NCBI GenBank assembly: GCA_003022685.1
Contig: PXSV01000129.1
Coordinates: 1-8,210, forward strand
Direction: 5' to 3'
Source of the DNA: Halobacteriales archaeon SW_9_67_24
GTDB taxonomy: Archaea > Halobacteriota > Halobacteria > Halobacteriales > Halococcaceae
DNA length: 8,210 nt
The position numbers were made by a program, and so were the translations under genes. Below, piece after piece: positions 1 through 6,289 of the stretch (position 1 is its first letter; each line of letters starts with the position of its first letter). The notes beneath the pieces are model-generated. The model had not been told where the DNA came from. It worked only from the letters and a program-made list of their open reading frames with translations, and ran no database searches.

Positions 1-433
1 CGCGTTCGCGTTCCGTGTCGGTGATGTTCTGCTGACCGGCGACTCACTGTTTCTCGATGGCGTGCCGCGCCCGGATCTCGAAGCCGGTGCCGACGGCGCG
101 GGGGACCTCGCGAACACGCTCCACGACACCCTGACCGGGCGCTTCGACACCGACGCCGACCTGCTCGTCGCGCCAGGCCACCACGGTCCGTCGGAGCGGC
201 TACCGGCCGACAGTCCCTATACTGCGCGGCTCGGGGACCTCCACGAGCGACTCCCCGCCTTCTCGATGGAACGAGACACGTTCGTCGAGCGAGTGCTCGA
301 CGGGATGGGGCCGCGACCGGCGAACCACGAGCGGATCGTCGCGATCAACCGTGGACGGGAAAACCCCGACGACGAGACCGCGTTCGAACTCGAACTCGGG
401 CCGAACAACTGCGCCGCCGCGCCCACGAAGTGA
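1..433 (+). CDS. MBL-fold metallo-hydrolase, C-terminal part (5' end outside window)
   Basis: This is the last 143 or so residues of a metallo-beta-lactamase-fold protein; the reading frame is open from base 2, so the start lies upstream of the window. Visible family features are the strand 'VLLTGDSLF', whose Asp is the bridging metal ligand, the following 'PRPDL', and 'LLVAPGHHGP', whose His is the last metal ligand. The C-terminal 'GPRPANHERIVAIN' is typical of the ETHE1/glyoxalase II-like branch that includes persulfide dioxygenases and thioester hydrolases. The first metal motif (HxHxDH) would lie outside the window, so its integrity cannot be judged. The family suggests a soluble cytoplasmic hydrolase or sulfur-metabolism enzyme; the substrate is not readable from this fragment. 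The TGA stop at 431-433 overlaps the GTG start of the next gene, so the two are probably co-transcribed and translationally coupled. Confidence 0.85.
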   Translation, partial: AFAFRVGDVLLTGDSLFLDGVPRPDLEAGADGAGDLANTLHDTLTGRFDTDADLLVAPGHHGPSERLPADSPYTARLGDLHERLPAFSMERDTFVERVLDGMGPRPANHERIVAINRGRENPDDETAFELELGPNNCAAAPTK

Positions 434-861
434 CCCGATCCACGTCCGCACCGGCCACCGTTCGTACGTATCTTCTCGACACGCACACCGACCTGCTCGG
501 TACCGTGCTCGCGTGCGCCGACGACATTGCCGACTCGTGGGACGGTGACGCGAGGACCGACCGCGCGGCGGTGGTCGAGCCGTTCGAGTGCGGTCTCGAT
601 CAGGCGGGCGTGCTCGATCGCCTGCCGGTGGTCCTCGTCGGGGCGGTCGACGCGCTCGATGCGGAACTCACGGCCAAGCCGGTCGCCGCACCGCCCTACG
701 TCGCGATCACGAGCGTCGGTCCCGTCCTGCGCGCGACGCTCGGTTCCGGTCGCCTGGTGGTCACGATCCACACCTTCGGGATCGAGCGCGATCCCACGAG
801 ATACGTCCGCGGGCCGGCCGACCCCGCCGACGCGCTCGCGGTCGAACTCAGAAATCGCTGA
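430..861 (+). CDS. Small conserved haloarchaeal protein of unknown function
   Basis: This encodes a 143-residue soluble protein with no signal peptide and no membrane segment. The N-terminal half is acidic and probably helical (a 'DLLGTVLACADDIADSW' stretch). The C-terminal half looks like a small beta-rich domain, with 'PPYVAITSVGPVLRATL', 'GRLVVTIHTFGIERD' and 'RYVRGPADPADALAVEL'. The pattern resembles small haloarchaea-only domain families (possibly DUF7988, from memory and unverified); no function is known to me. I chose the GTG at 430 because it overlaps the upstream stop (GTGA) and leaves no gap. The high-GC third-position bias and acidic composition fit the neighbouring genes. The 3' end overlaps the 3' end of the convergent SDR1 pseudogene by 14 bp. 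Coupling to the MBL-fold gene suggests a related role, but this is inference only. Confidence 0.75.
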   Translation: MTRSTSAPATVRTYLLDTHTDLLGTVLACADDIADSWDGDARTDRAAVVEPFECGLDQAGVLDRLPVVLVGAVDALDAELTAKPVAAPPYVAITSVGPVLRATLGSGRLVVTIHTFGIERDPTRYVRGPADPADALAVELRNR

Positions 862-1472
862 ACTTGTCGCGCCGAAAGAGGTCGAGTTCGCTCACGGTCG
901 AGCGGTCCTGGCGCGCGGCGAACGCGATCGCGTCGGCGATCTCGTCGGGTTCAGTGACCTCACCCTGGTCGAAGCGCTCCGCGAAGCTCTCGTCGTCGCC
1001 GAACTCCGTTCGGACCTCCGAGGGATTGACGACGGTGACGCCGACGCCCGCCTCCCCGACCGCGCCCGCGACGCTGTGGGCGAACCCCCGGACCCACCAC
1101 TTCGTCGCGGCGTAAACCGGATTGAACGGGCGGGGGTACTGCCCCGCGAAGCTCCCCACGAAAATCAGGTTCCCCGCTGACGCCCGAAGGTGCGGCAGCG
1201 CCGCGCGCGTCGCGAAGAAGCACCCATCGACGTTGACGTTCATCATGGTGCGGTACTCCTCGGTCGAGAGGGTTTCGACGTCGGCCCCGCGTGCGAGGCC
1301 GGCGTTGTTGACGAGGACATCGAGGCTGCCGAACGCGTCGACCGTTCCGTCGATCAGCTCCGCGACCGCGTCCTCCTCGGTGACGTCGGTCGGCGCGACG
1401 AGGGTCGCGACGCCGTGAACTGGCTCCGGTGACGATCGCCGCATGGTCGGCGAGTGGCTGGTCGGCTGCCAT
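848..1472 (-). pseudogene. SDR1: short-chain dehydrogenase/reductase broken by a deletion at the cofactor loop
   Basis: The N-terminus reads 'MAADQPLADHAAIVTGASS' from the ATG at 1472-1470. That is a normal SDR start up to the first half of the TGxxxGxG nucleotide-binding motif. At about 1410-1418 the frame stops making SDR sequence and the family sequence resumes in another frame with 'VATLVAPTDVTEED'. The rest is well preserved: NNAG (about 1300-1309), a catalytic Ser in 'FVGSFAG' (1151-1153), and YxxxK in 'YAATK' (Tyr 1112-1114, Lys 1100-1102), ending 'RRDKFSDF'. By comparison with typical SDRs, roughly 38-40 codons are missing, including 'GIG' and the residues that choose NAD or NADP. The frame leaves 3k+1 bases, so the loss is 3m+2. 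A reading from 1588 gives an open frame of 246 codons, but its first 60 residues are not SDR-like. As read, no functional enzyme can be made. An assembly error is the main alternative. Confidence 0.85.
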
Positions 1473-1597
1473 ATCCCCCGATGGACGGCAGCGTGGTTCG
1501 TTCTTTCGGCGACCCGTCGGAGTCGATTCCGATCCGTCGTACTTCTCATCGCCAACAGTCCATCCAAAAGTGACGATCGTTCGTCCACGACCGGGCT

Positions 1598-1607
1598 GGT
1601 TTATACC
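1598..1607 (+). promoter_or_regulatory. TATA-like promoter element of SDR2
   Basis: The AT-rich string TTTATA (1600-1605) stands alone in GC-rich sequence. It is centred 26 bp before the ATG at 1629, the spacing at which archaeal transcription would begin at or next to the start codon. This implies a leaderless mRNA and supports the chosen SDR2 start. The divergent SDR1 gene has no comparably clear TATA box at the matching distance from 1472. Confidence 0.6.
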
Positions 1608-1628
1608 GTCAGGCTGTGGCGACCTGCC

Positions 1629-2399
1629 ATGCGATTCGAGGACCGAACGGTGTTCGTGACGGGTGCAGGCGCGGGAATCGGCCGTGCGACCGCCGAGCGC
1701 TGTGCCGCGGAGGGCGCGCGGGTGATCGTGACCGACGTCGACCGCGAAGGTGGCGAGGAGACCGTCGATCGGATCGAAGCGGCCGACGGCGACGCCGCGT
1801 TCCACGAACTCGACGTGCGCGACGCCGATGCGTTCGCGGACCTCGTCGAGACCACGGCCGAGGAAGACGGCCTCGACGCACTGGTCAACAACGCCGGCAT
1901 CGGCCACCCGCCGCTGTCACGCCGCCCTGCCGGCGATGAAAGCCCAGTGGTCGGGTGCGATCGTGAACGTCGGGTCGCTGGCGAGCGTGCTCGGTCTGCC
2001 GAAACAGTCGGTGTACTCGCTCACGAAGGGGGCGGTGCTCAACCTCACCCGGGCGGTGACGGCCGAGGCGGGGCCACACGGCGTGCGTGCGAACGCCGTC
2101 CGTCCGGGGTTCACCGACACCGCGCTCGGCCGGGAGTTCTTCGAGAGCCAGGACGACCCCGAAACCGCCCGCGAGCGGATGCTGGCTCATAGGGTCGGTT
2201 GGAAGCGTTTACCGGTGCGACCGCACGCAATCGTGCGGTCGATCCCGGACGGACTTCCAACCGGCCCTATCAGTACCCCCTCCGCCGGCTCGGCGACCCC
2301 GAGGAGATCGCCGACTGCATCGCCTTTCTCGCCAGCGACGAGTCCTCCTACGTCACCGGCCACGGACTCGTCGTCGACGACGGCTATTCGGCGTGGTAG
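1629..2399 (+). pseudogene. SDR2: FabG-like short-chain dehydrogenase/reductase, broken by a deletion and a palindromic insertion
   Basis: The gene starts at ATG 1629, 26 bp after a TATA box, and reads 'MRFEDRTVFVTGAGAGIG' (complete TGxxxGIG cofactor loop), then 'ALVNNAGIGHPPLS'. At about 1911-1920 the frame breaks. SDR sequence resumes in the next frame with 'CHAALPAMKAQWSGAIVNVGSLASV', so about 23-27 codons are missing, including the conserved helix alpha-4 Asn. The active site follows: Ser 1975-1977, Tyr 2014-2016 and Lys 2026-2028 in 'YSLTK'. After 'ARERMLA' (about 2189) an 83-bp addition shifts the frame again, and the C-terminus resumes at 2271 as 'QYPLRRLGDPEEIADC' to 'GYSAW' and TAG at 2397-2399. 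Without the insertion and with the missing segment the protein would be about 250 residues, the usual length. It probably was a 3-oxoacyl-ACP reductase-like or alcohol/sugar dehydrogenase; the substrate is unknown. Confidence 0.88.
2190..2269. mobile_element. 80-bp palindromic MITE-like insertion inside SDR2
   Basis: The ends are inverted copies: ATAGGGTCGGTTGGAAG (2189-2205) against CTTCCAACCGGCCCTAT (2254-2270), 16 of 17 matching, with the mismatch a G-U pair in RNA. A second perfect inverted pair, CGACCGCACG (2218-2227) and CGTGCGGTCG (2232-2241), has exactly the same centre, with a 4-nt loop CAAT. The element is therefore one nested hairpin with a 12/12 interior loop. TCA occurs on both sides (2187-2189 and 2270-2272), consistent with a 3-bp target duplication, although 2 bp (CA, with an 81-bp element) fits equally. 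Removing 83 bp (2190-2272) rejoins the SDR codons perfectly as 'MLAQYPLRRLGDP'. There is no coding capacity, so movement would need a transposase in trans. The parent family cannot be named from the sequence. Confidence 0.75.
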
Positions 2400-2422
2400 C
2401 GGGCCGTTCGGGTCCCCTGTGA

Positions 2423-3757
2423 TCAGCCATCGGCGGCCGCGAACTCCTCGCCGAAGACGAGGAAGTAGCCCGTGCCGAGGAGGCCGACGACGGTCGCCGT
2501 GCTGAACGCGAGCGACGGGCTCCCGGCGAACGTGCCGACGCCTGGCATCACGACGACGTTGCGAACGAGGTAGTACGAGCCGGTGACCCGGCCGCCTGCC
2601 CCCTGCTCCGCCGGCCCGACGATGAGCGCCTTGTGCGCGGGCAGTCCCGCAAATCGCAGGCCTGAGAAGGCAAACAGCGCCGCGAGCACCCCCGCATCGG
2701 GCGGCGCGGCGATGAGCAAGGCGGGGAAGACCGCGTACACGGCGAACCCGACCGTGACCACCGGTTTGAGTCCCACTCGCCGCGTGAGCTTCGCGACGGG
2801 GAGCATCGTCAGGAGTGCGACCGCCATCTCGATCCCGAGGAGCACGCCGAAGTACGCCTGAGGGGAGAGATCCACGGTCCCCACGAGGGGCAGCGTCGTC
2901 GAGAGGCCGACGCCCAGAAACCTCGTGACGACGATCACGAAGAAGACGTACACCATCCCGTTGGCGAAGCGGACCAGCGTATCGCCGACCAGCAACGGCC
3001 GGAGCTCCGGGGGGAGGTTTCGGAGGTCGTCGGCGATTCCCTCGATTCCCTCGAACGCCTTCCCAAAGTCGTCGCCCGCCGAATCGTAGAGGGTGTGTTG
3101 GGCGAGCGTGCCGAGGAGGGCGAAGACGACCGCGACCGCAAGGACGGCGGCAAACGCCGCCACCACCTGAGCGTCGGCCATCGACCCGGTGTCGGTCGTG
3201 GCGAACACGGCAAAGACGCCCGCAGCGAGCAGCGGCCCCACGAGAAACGCGGTCCGGCGGAACGTCTCGGTGCTGGCGAACCCCTCCGCGAGCCGCGCGG
3301 GCGGGACGCTCTGTTTGACGATGGCGAAGGTCGCGCCGAGGCCGAAGGACTTCCACGCCTGGGCGAACACGAGACCGACGAAGATCAGGGGCACGGCGAG
3401 CACGCCGAAGGCCGGCGCGCCGAGCCACACCGCGAAGCCGACCGTCGAGAGGAGCCCGAAGACGGTGAGCGCGTACCGCGAGCCGATCCGATCCGAGATC
3501 GCGCCGCCCGGGTAGGGGTAGACCGCACTGATAACGTTCGAAAAGGTGCCGTACAGCCCCACGACGACCGCGCTCGCGCCGAGCGCGACCATGTACTCCC
3601 CGAGATACCGGCTCGTCATCTGGAAGCCGAGGCTGAACGCGAACATCGCGACCGAGAGCACGAGCACGTCGCGTTCGAGCGCGAACAGCTCTCGAATCCG
3701 GTCGCGAACGCTTGCGGGCTCGCCGGTAGCACTGTCGCTGGCTGGCTCGCCGGCCAT
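2423..3757 (-). CDS. MFS transporter, 12 predicted membrane helices
   Basis: This encodes a 444-residue integral membrane protein of the major facilitator superfamily. About 12 hydrophobic helices can be counted: six between residues 31 and 217, a charged cytoplasmic loop at about 222-256 ('GDDFGKAFEGIEGIADDL'), and six from 258 to 435. The loop after helix 2 contains the family's motif A, 'GGAISDRIGSR' (residues 84-94), with the conserved Gly, Asp and Arg residues. The N-terminal 20 or so residues are polar and likely cytoplasmic. I chose ATG at 3757-3755 over the in-frame TTG at 3781 because a TATA-like ATTAATT is centred 26 bp upstream of that ATG, which would make the TTG untranscribed. 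The substrate cannot be read; drug/metabolite efflux or sugar/organic-acid uptake are both possible. The gene ends 23 bp from the convergent SDR2 stop and appears intact. Confidence 0.85.
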   Translation of the reverse strand: MAGEPASDSATGEPASVRDRIRELFALERDVLVLSVAMFAFSLGFQMTSRYLGEYMVALGASAVVVGLYGTFSNVISAVYPYPGGAISDRIGSRYALTVFGLLSTVGFAVWLGAPAFGVLAVPLIFVGLVFAQAWKSFGLGATFAIVKQSVPPARLAEGFASTETFRRTAFLVGPLLAAGVFAVFATTDTGSMADAQVVAAFAAVLAVAVVFALLGTLAQHTLYDSAGDDFGKAFEGIEGIADDLRNLPPELRPLLVGDTLVRFANGMVYVFFVIVVTRFLGVGLSTTLPLVGTVDLSPQAYFGVLLGIEMAVALLTMLPVAKLTRRVGLKPVVTVGFAVYAVFPALLIAAPPDAGVLAALFAFSGLRFAGLPAHKALIVGPAEQGAGGRVTGSYYLVRNVVVMPGVGTFAGSPSLAFSTATVVGLLGTGYFLVFGEEFAAADG

Positions 3758-3778
3758 GTGCCCGCTCCGCTCGCCGGC

Positions 3779-3787
3779 CAATTAATC
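3779..3787 (-). promoter_or_regulatory. TATA-like promoter element of the MFS gene
   Basis: On the - strand ATTAATT (3786-3780) is the only AT-rich heptamer in the 86-bp gap. It is centred 26 bp before the ATG at 3757, so transcription would start at the start codon (leaderless). It fixes the start of the transporter and shows that the gene need not depend on read-through from the flavoprotein. Confidence 0.65.
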
Positions 3788-3796
3788 GCTTCTCCG

Positions 3797-3814
3797 GAGC
3801 CGTCCGGACGGCTC
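3797..3814. promoter_or_regulatory. Perfect 18-bp palindrome just upstream of the MFS promoter
   Basis: GAGCCGTCCGGACGGCTC is its own reverse complement over all 18 bases. It lies between the stop of the flavoprotein gene (3844) and the TATA box of the transporter (3780-3786), about 10 bp upstream of the latter in the direction of transcription. A dimeric regulator site is the simplest reading. A hairpin acting as a terminator for the upstream gene is less likely, because no T-rich run follows on the - strand. GC-rich palindromes can occur by chance, but 18 perfect bases with no spacer is long. Confidence 0.5.
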
Positions 3815-3843
3815 GGTAGTTGCTCGCGCCGTTCGCCGCCCGA

Positions 3844-5221
3844 TCACTCCAGTTCGGCACTCGTCTCGCGGAACAACCCGTCCAGGATCTCCGGCGTCGT
3901 CGGGTGGTACGCTCTGTCCGGTAGCTCGCGGACATCCATCCCACCCTCGACGATCACCTGCATCGTCTTCGCCATCGCGTCGGCGTGGTAGTGGAGGCCC
4001 TGGTAGCCGAGCACCGTGCCGTCCGCTTCGTCGACCACGAGGCGCGCGAGGCCCTCGGGCACGTCCTTGGTCTTGAACACGCCGTCGTCGGCCGCCTCGC
4101 GGGTCGCCGTCACGACATCCAAACCCGCTTTTTCGGCCGTTGCCGCGGAGTGGCCCACCCGCACGAACGGGTAGACTCCGAGCCCCGAGAACATCACGTG
4201 GTGGTGGACGTTCTCGTACGCTTCGAGCTCCTCGCCGGCGTCGTGGGCGAGGACGTTCCGCCCGGCGGTGAACCCCTGCTCTTTCGCGACGTGGAGGATC
4301 GGCTCGCGACTGTTGACGTCGCCGACGACGAACGTTCGGGGGTCGTCGGCGGCCTGCATCGTCGGCCCGACCCAGCCCGGTTCGGGGCGCGGGACCGGCT
4401 CGTCGCGATCGCCGACCGTCGCGGTGGCCACCGAGTGACCGGTGTTTTCGAGCCCGAGTCCGTCGAGGGTCGGTCGCCGACCCGTGAAGAGAAAGAGCTG
4501 GTCGGCGTCGACCGTCCCTTCCTGGTCGTCGCGCTCGACGTGGAGGCGGACGCCGTCCCCGAGGGGTTCGACCGACTGCTCGTAGGTATGAGTCAGTACC
4601 TCGATGCCGAACTCCTCGCGGTAGATGTCGAGCAGCGCGTCGCCGAAGGCGGGATCGGCCTCGTCGAGCGGGCGCGCGTCGTGTTCGATCACGGTGAGGT
4701 CCATCCCTGCCGCCTCGCTCAGGTACGGCACCATCTCGATCCCGACGTAGCCAAAGCCCATCACGACCCCACTGTCGGGGAATTCCGTGCTGTCGAGCAC
4801 GTCCGCGCTGGTCATGTACTCGACGTCGTCGATTCCGGGGAGGTCGGGCACGTTCACGGTCGAGCCGGTGGCGATCACGACGTAGTCGGCCTCGATCGTC
4901 CGATCGCCGACGGCGACGGTGTGATCGTCGACCAGTCGTGCGGTCTCGTGGTGGAACTCGACGTTCTCGCGCTCGGCGAGGTCGTGGACCGAACTCCGGC
5001 GGTGGGCTGCGAAGTTCGAGGTGTGTTCGTTTTTGATTTCGACCACCGATTCGAGGTCGACCTCGGGGAGCGATCCCGTGAGTCGGCCGTCGTGGCGAGC
5101 TTGAAAGCGGTGTGCGCCGGCCGAGAGCACCTCCTTCGAAGGCATGCAGCCACGGAGAATACACAATCCGCCGCCCGGCTCGCCGTCGTCGACCAGCGTG
5201 AGTTCGACGTACGACGTGCAT
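3844..5221 (-). pseudogene. Dihydrolipoamide dehydrogenase-like flavoprotein with the FAD-binding loop deleted
   Basis: This belongs to the pyridine nucleotide-disulfide oxidoreductase family. The ATG at 5221-5219 gives 'MHVV', the usual first beta strand, but the expected FAD-binding GxGxxG loop is absent. Family sequence resumes in another frame at about 5209 with 'VELTLVDDGEPGGG', so roughly 21-23 codons are lost. The remainder is intact: redox Cys pair in 'CILRGCMPSK' (5161-5163 and 5146-5148), 'VVIATGS', the NAD(P)-binding 'GFGYVGIE', 'TFVVGDVN' near the flavin, and the C-terminal dimer domain with the active-site His-Glu in 'HPTTPE'. An alternative frame open from 5277 begins with unrelated residues. 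The substrate is unclear; soluble disulfide, lipoamide, quinone or metal reductases all belong here. Present bases are 3k+1 between the ATG and the stop. Without the FAD loop no active enzyme is expected. An assembly error is the alternative. Confidence 0.85.
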
Positions 5222-5239
5222 GGTGGTCCTACGCCACCG

Positions 5240-5253
5240 ACGGCTTTAGCCGT
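5240..5253 (-). promoter_or_regulatory. Promoter-like element with inverted repeat before the flavoprotein gene
   Basis: On the + strand this reads ACGGCTTTAGCCGT, a 6-bp inverted repeat around a TT centre. On the - strand its middle, CTAAAG, is the only AT-rich stretch near the gene and is centred about 25 bp before the ATG at 5221. It may be a weak TATA box whose flanks also form a symmetrical protein-binding site. It supports ATG 5221 as the original start. Confidence 0.4.
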
Positions 5254-5292
5254 TGTCCGTTCGGGCCGTGGCGACACACGGCCGCCGGCAGC

Positions 5293-6234
5293 TCACTCGA
5301 TCGTCCCCGACGCCGCCATCGACGCGACGCACCGCTCGACTTCATCGGACGTGATCGCGGGGGCCGGGCCGGGAACCGTCCGGGCGAGCGCCTCGCTCGC
5401 GACCCCGGCCGCAAGCGCCGCACCGGTCTCGACCCCCGCGGCGCGGCGAGCGAGGAACCCGCCACACAGCGCGTCGAACGCCCCGCGATCGTCGACCGTC
5501 TCGGTTGCGGGCGAGGCGCGCTCGTGGACGGTCCGATCGTCCCAGACCACGCCGCCCTCCTCGCGTGCGATCACCACCGTTTCGAGATCGTGCTCGGCCG
5601 CGAGCGCGTGGGCGGTCTCGGTCGGGTTCGCGCGGCCGCCGAGCGCCGCCGCGCCCGTCTCGGCCGCGATCAGGGTGTCCACGGCGGGGAGCACCTCCTC
5701 GGCCGCCTCGATCGTCGCTGCCGATGGCTCCCGACGCCCGAGTCCGAGCACGGTCTCGGTCCCCGTGTCGCCGGTTTTGTCGAACAGGGTCGCGGTCGTG
5801 TCGGCGAGCGTCGCCGAACGCGTCGGCAGCGCGGCGTCGACGAACACCGTCCCTGGCTCGCCGACCGCCGACAGCGGAAGCTCCTCGGGGGTCGCCGACG
5901 TGATCGCGCTCGCCGTCCGGTCCTCGATGCGCGCGTTCCCGCGCGGCGGTCCCGCCCGTTCGGCGAACGCGAGCGCCTGGCGACCCTCGTCGGTCCACTG
6001 GATCGCGGTTTCGACCCCGTGAGACGCGATCTCGCTGGTGACGCGTCGGCCGAGTGCGGTGTCGGGCAACGTCGAGAGCCACGCCGCGTCGGTCCCGAGC
6101 CGTGCGGCCGTCACCGCGGCGTTCGCTGCCGGACCCGTCGCCGCGACGGTCAGTCGGTCGGCGGTTTCGAGCCGCTCGCGGCCTGGTGGGGTGAGTTCGA
6201 GGGCCGCCGCACCGAACGCGAGGAGGTCGGTCAT
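5293..6234 (-). CDS. PfkB-family (ribokinase-like) sugar kinase, diverged
   Basis: This encodes a 313-residue soluble protein, normal length for the family, from ATG 6234-6232. The N-terminus 'MTDLLAFGAAALELTPPGRERLE' and 'AATGPAANAAVTAARLGTDAAWLSTLPDTALGRRV' follow the pattern of haloarchaeal 2-keto-3-deoxygluconate kinases and related PfkB enzymes. Those transfer phosphate from ATP to a sugar hydroxyl in the semi-phosphorylative Entner-Doudoroff route. The C-terminal signature normally written DTxGAGDxF is here 'DDRGAFDAL' (residues 248-256): the catalytic base Asp254 is kept, but the second Gly of the anion hole is Phe253. The GGxxxN substrate motif also reads 'TGPAAN'. The frame is intact and codon use is like its neighbours, so it is probably expressed, but the substrate or even kinase activity is uncertain. 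It lies 55 bp after the mutL stop, with its own TATA-like element. Confidence 0.8.
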   Translation of the reverse strand: MTDLLAFGAAALELTPPGRERLETADRLTVAATGPAANAAVTAARLGTDAAWLSTLPDTALGRRVTSEIASHGVETAIQWTDEGRQALAFAERAGPPRGNARIEDRTASAITSATPEELPLSAVGEPGTVFVDAALPTRSATLADTTATLFDKTGDTGTETVLGLGRREPSAATIEAAEEVLPAVDTLIAAETGAAALGGRANPTETAHALAAEHDLETVVIAREEGGVVWDDRTVHERASPATETVDDRGAFDALCGGFLARRAAGVETGAALAAGVASEALARTVPGPAPAITSDEVERCVASMAASGTIE

Positions 6235-6235
6235 C

Positions 6236-6251
6236 GTTTCGTTATCGAAAC
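6236..6251. promoter_or_regulatory. Inverted repeat between TATA box and start of the kinase gene
   Basis: GTTTCGTTATCGAAAC has perfect 6-base arms (GTTTCG and CGAAAC) around a 4-base centre. It lies directly before the ATG at 6234 and downstream of the TATA-like element at 6258-6264. A protein bound here would cover the expected transcription start, which is a common repressor position in archaea. It could also be chance in a short AT-rich patch. Confidence 0.45.
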
Positions 6252-6256
6252 CACCG

Positions 6257-6265
6257 ACAATAACT
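6257..6265 (-). promoter_or_regulatory. TATA-like promoter element of the kinase gene
   Basis: On the - strand GTTATTG (6264-6258) is centred 27 bp before the kinase ATG at 6234, in the otherwise GC-rich gap after mutL. The spacing implies a leaderless transcript and independent expression of the kinase, although read-through from mutL is also possible. Confidence 0.5.
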
Positions 6266-6289
6266 CCCGGGGTCGGTTCACTCTAGCGT

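Noticed and set aside
3757..3781. TTG at 3781 as start of the MFS transporter
   Set aside because: It overlaps the TATA-like element, and the extra eight residues partly repeat the 'MAGE' of the better-placed ATG.
3095..3991. Open + strand frame antisense to the MFS transporter
   Set aside because: It is charged low-complexity sequence, the mirror of hydrophobic transporter codons, and it crosses the real promoter of the opposite gene.
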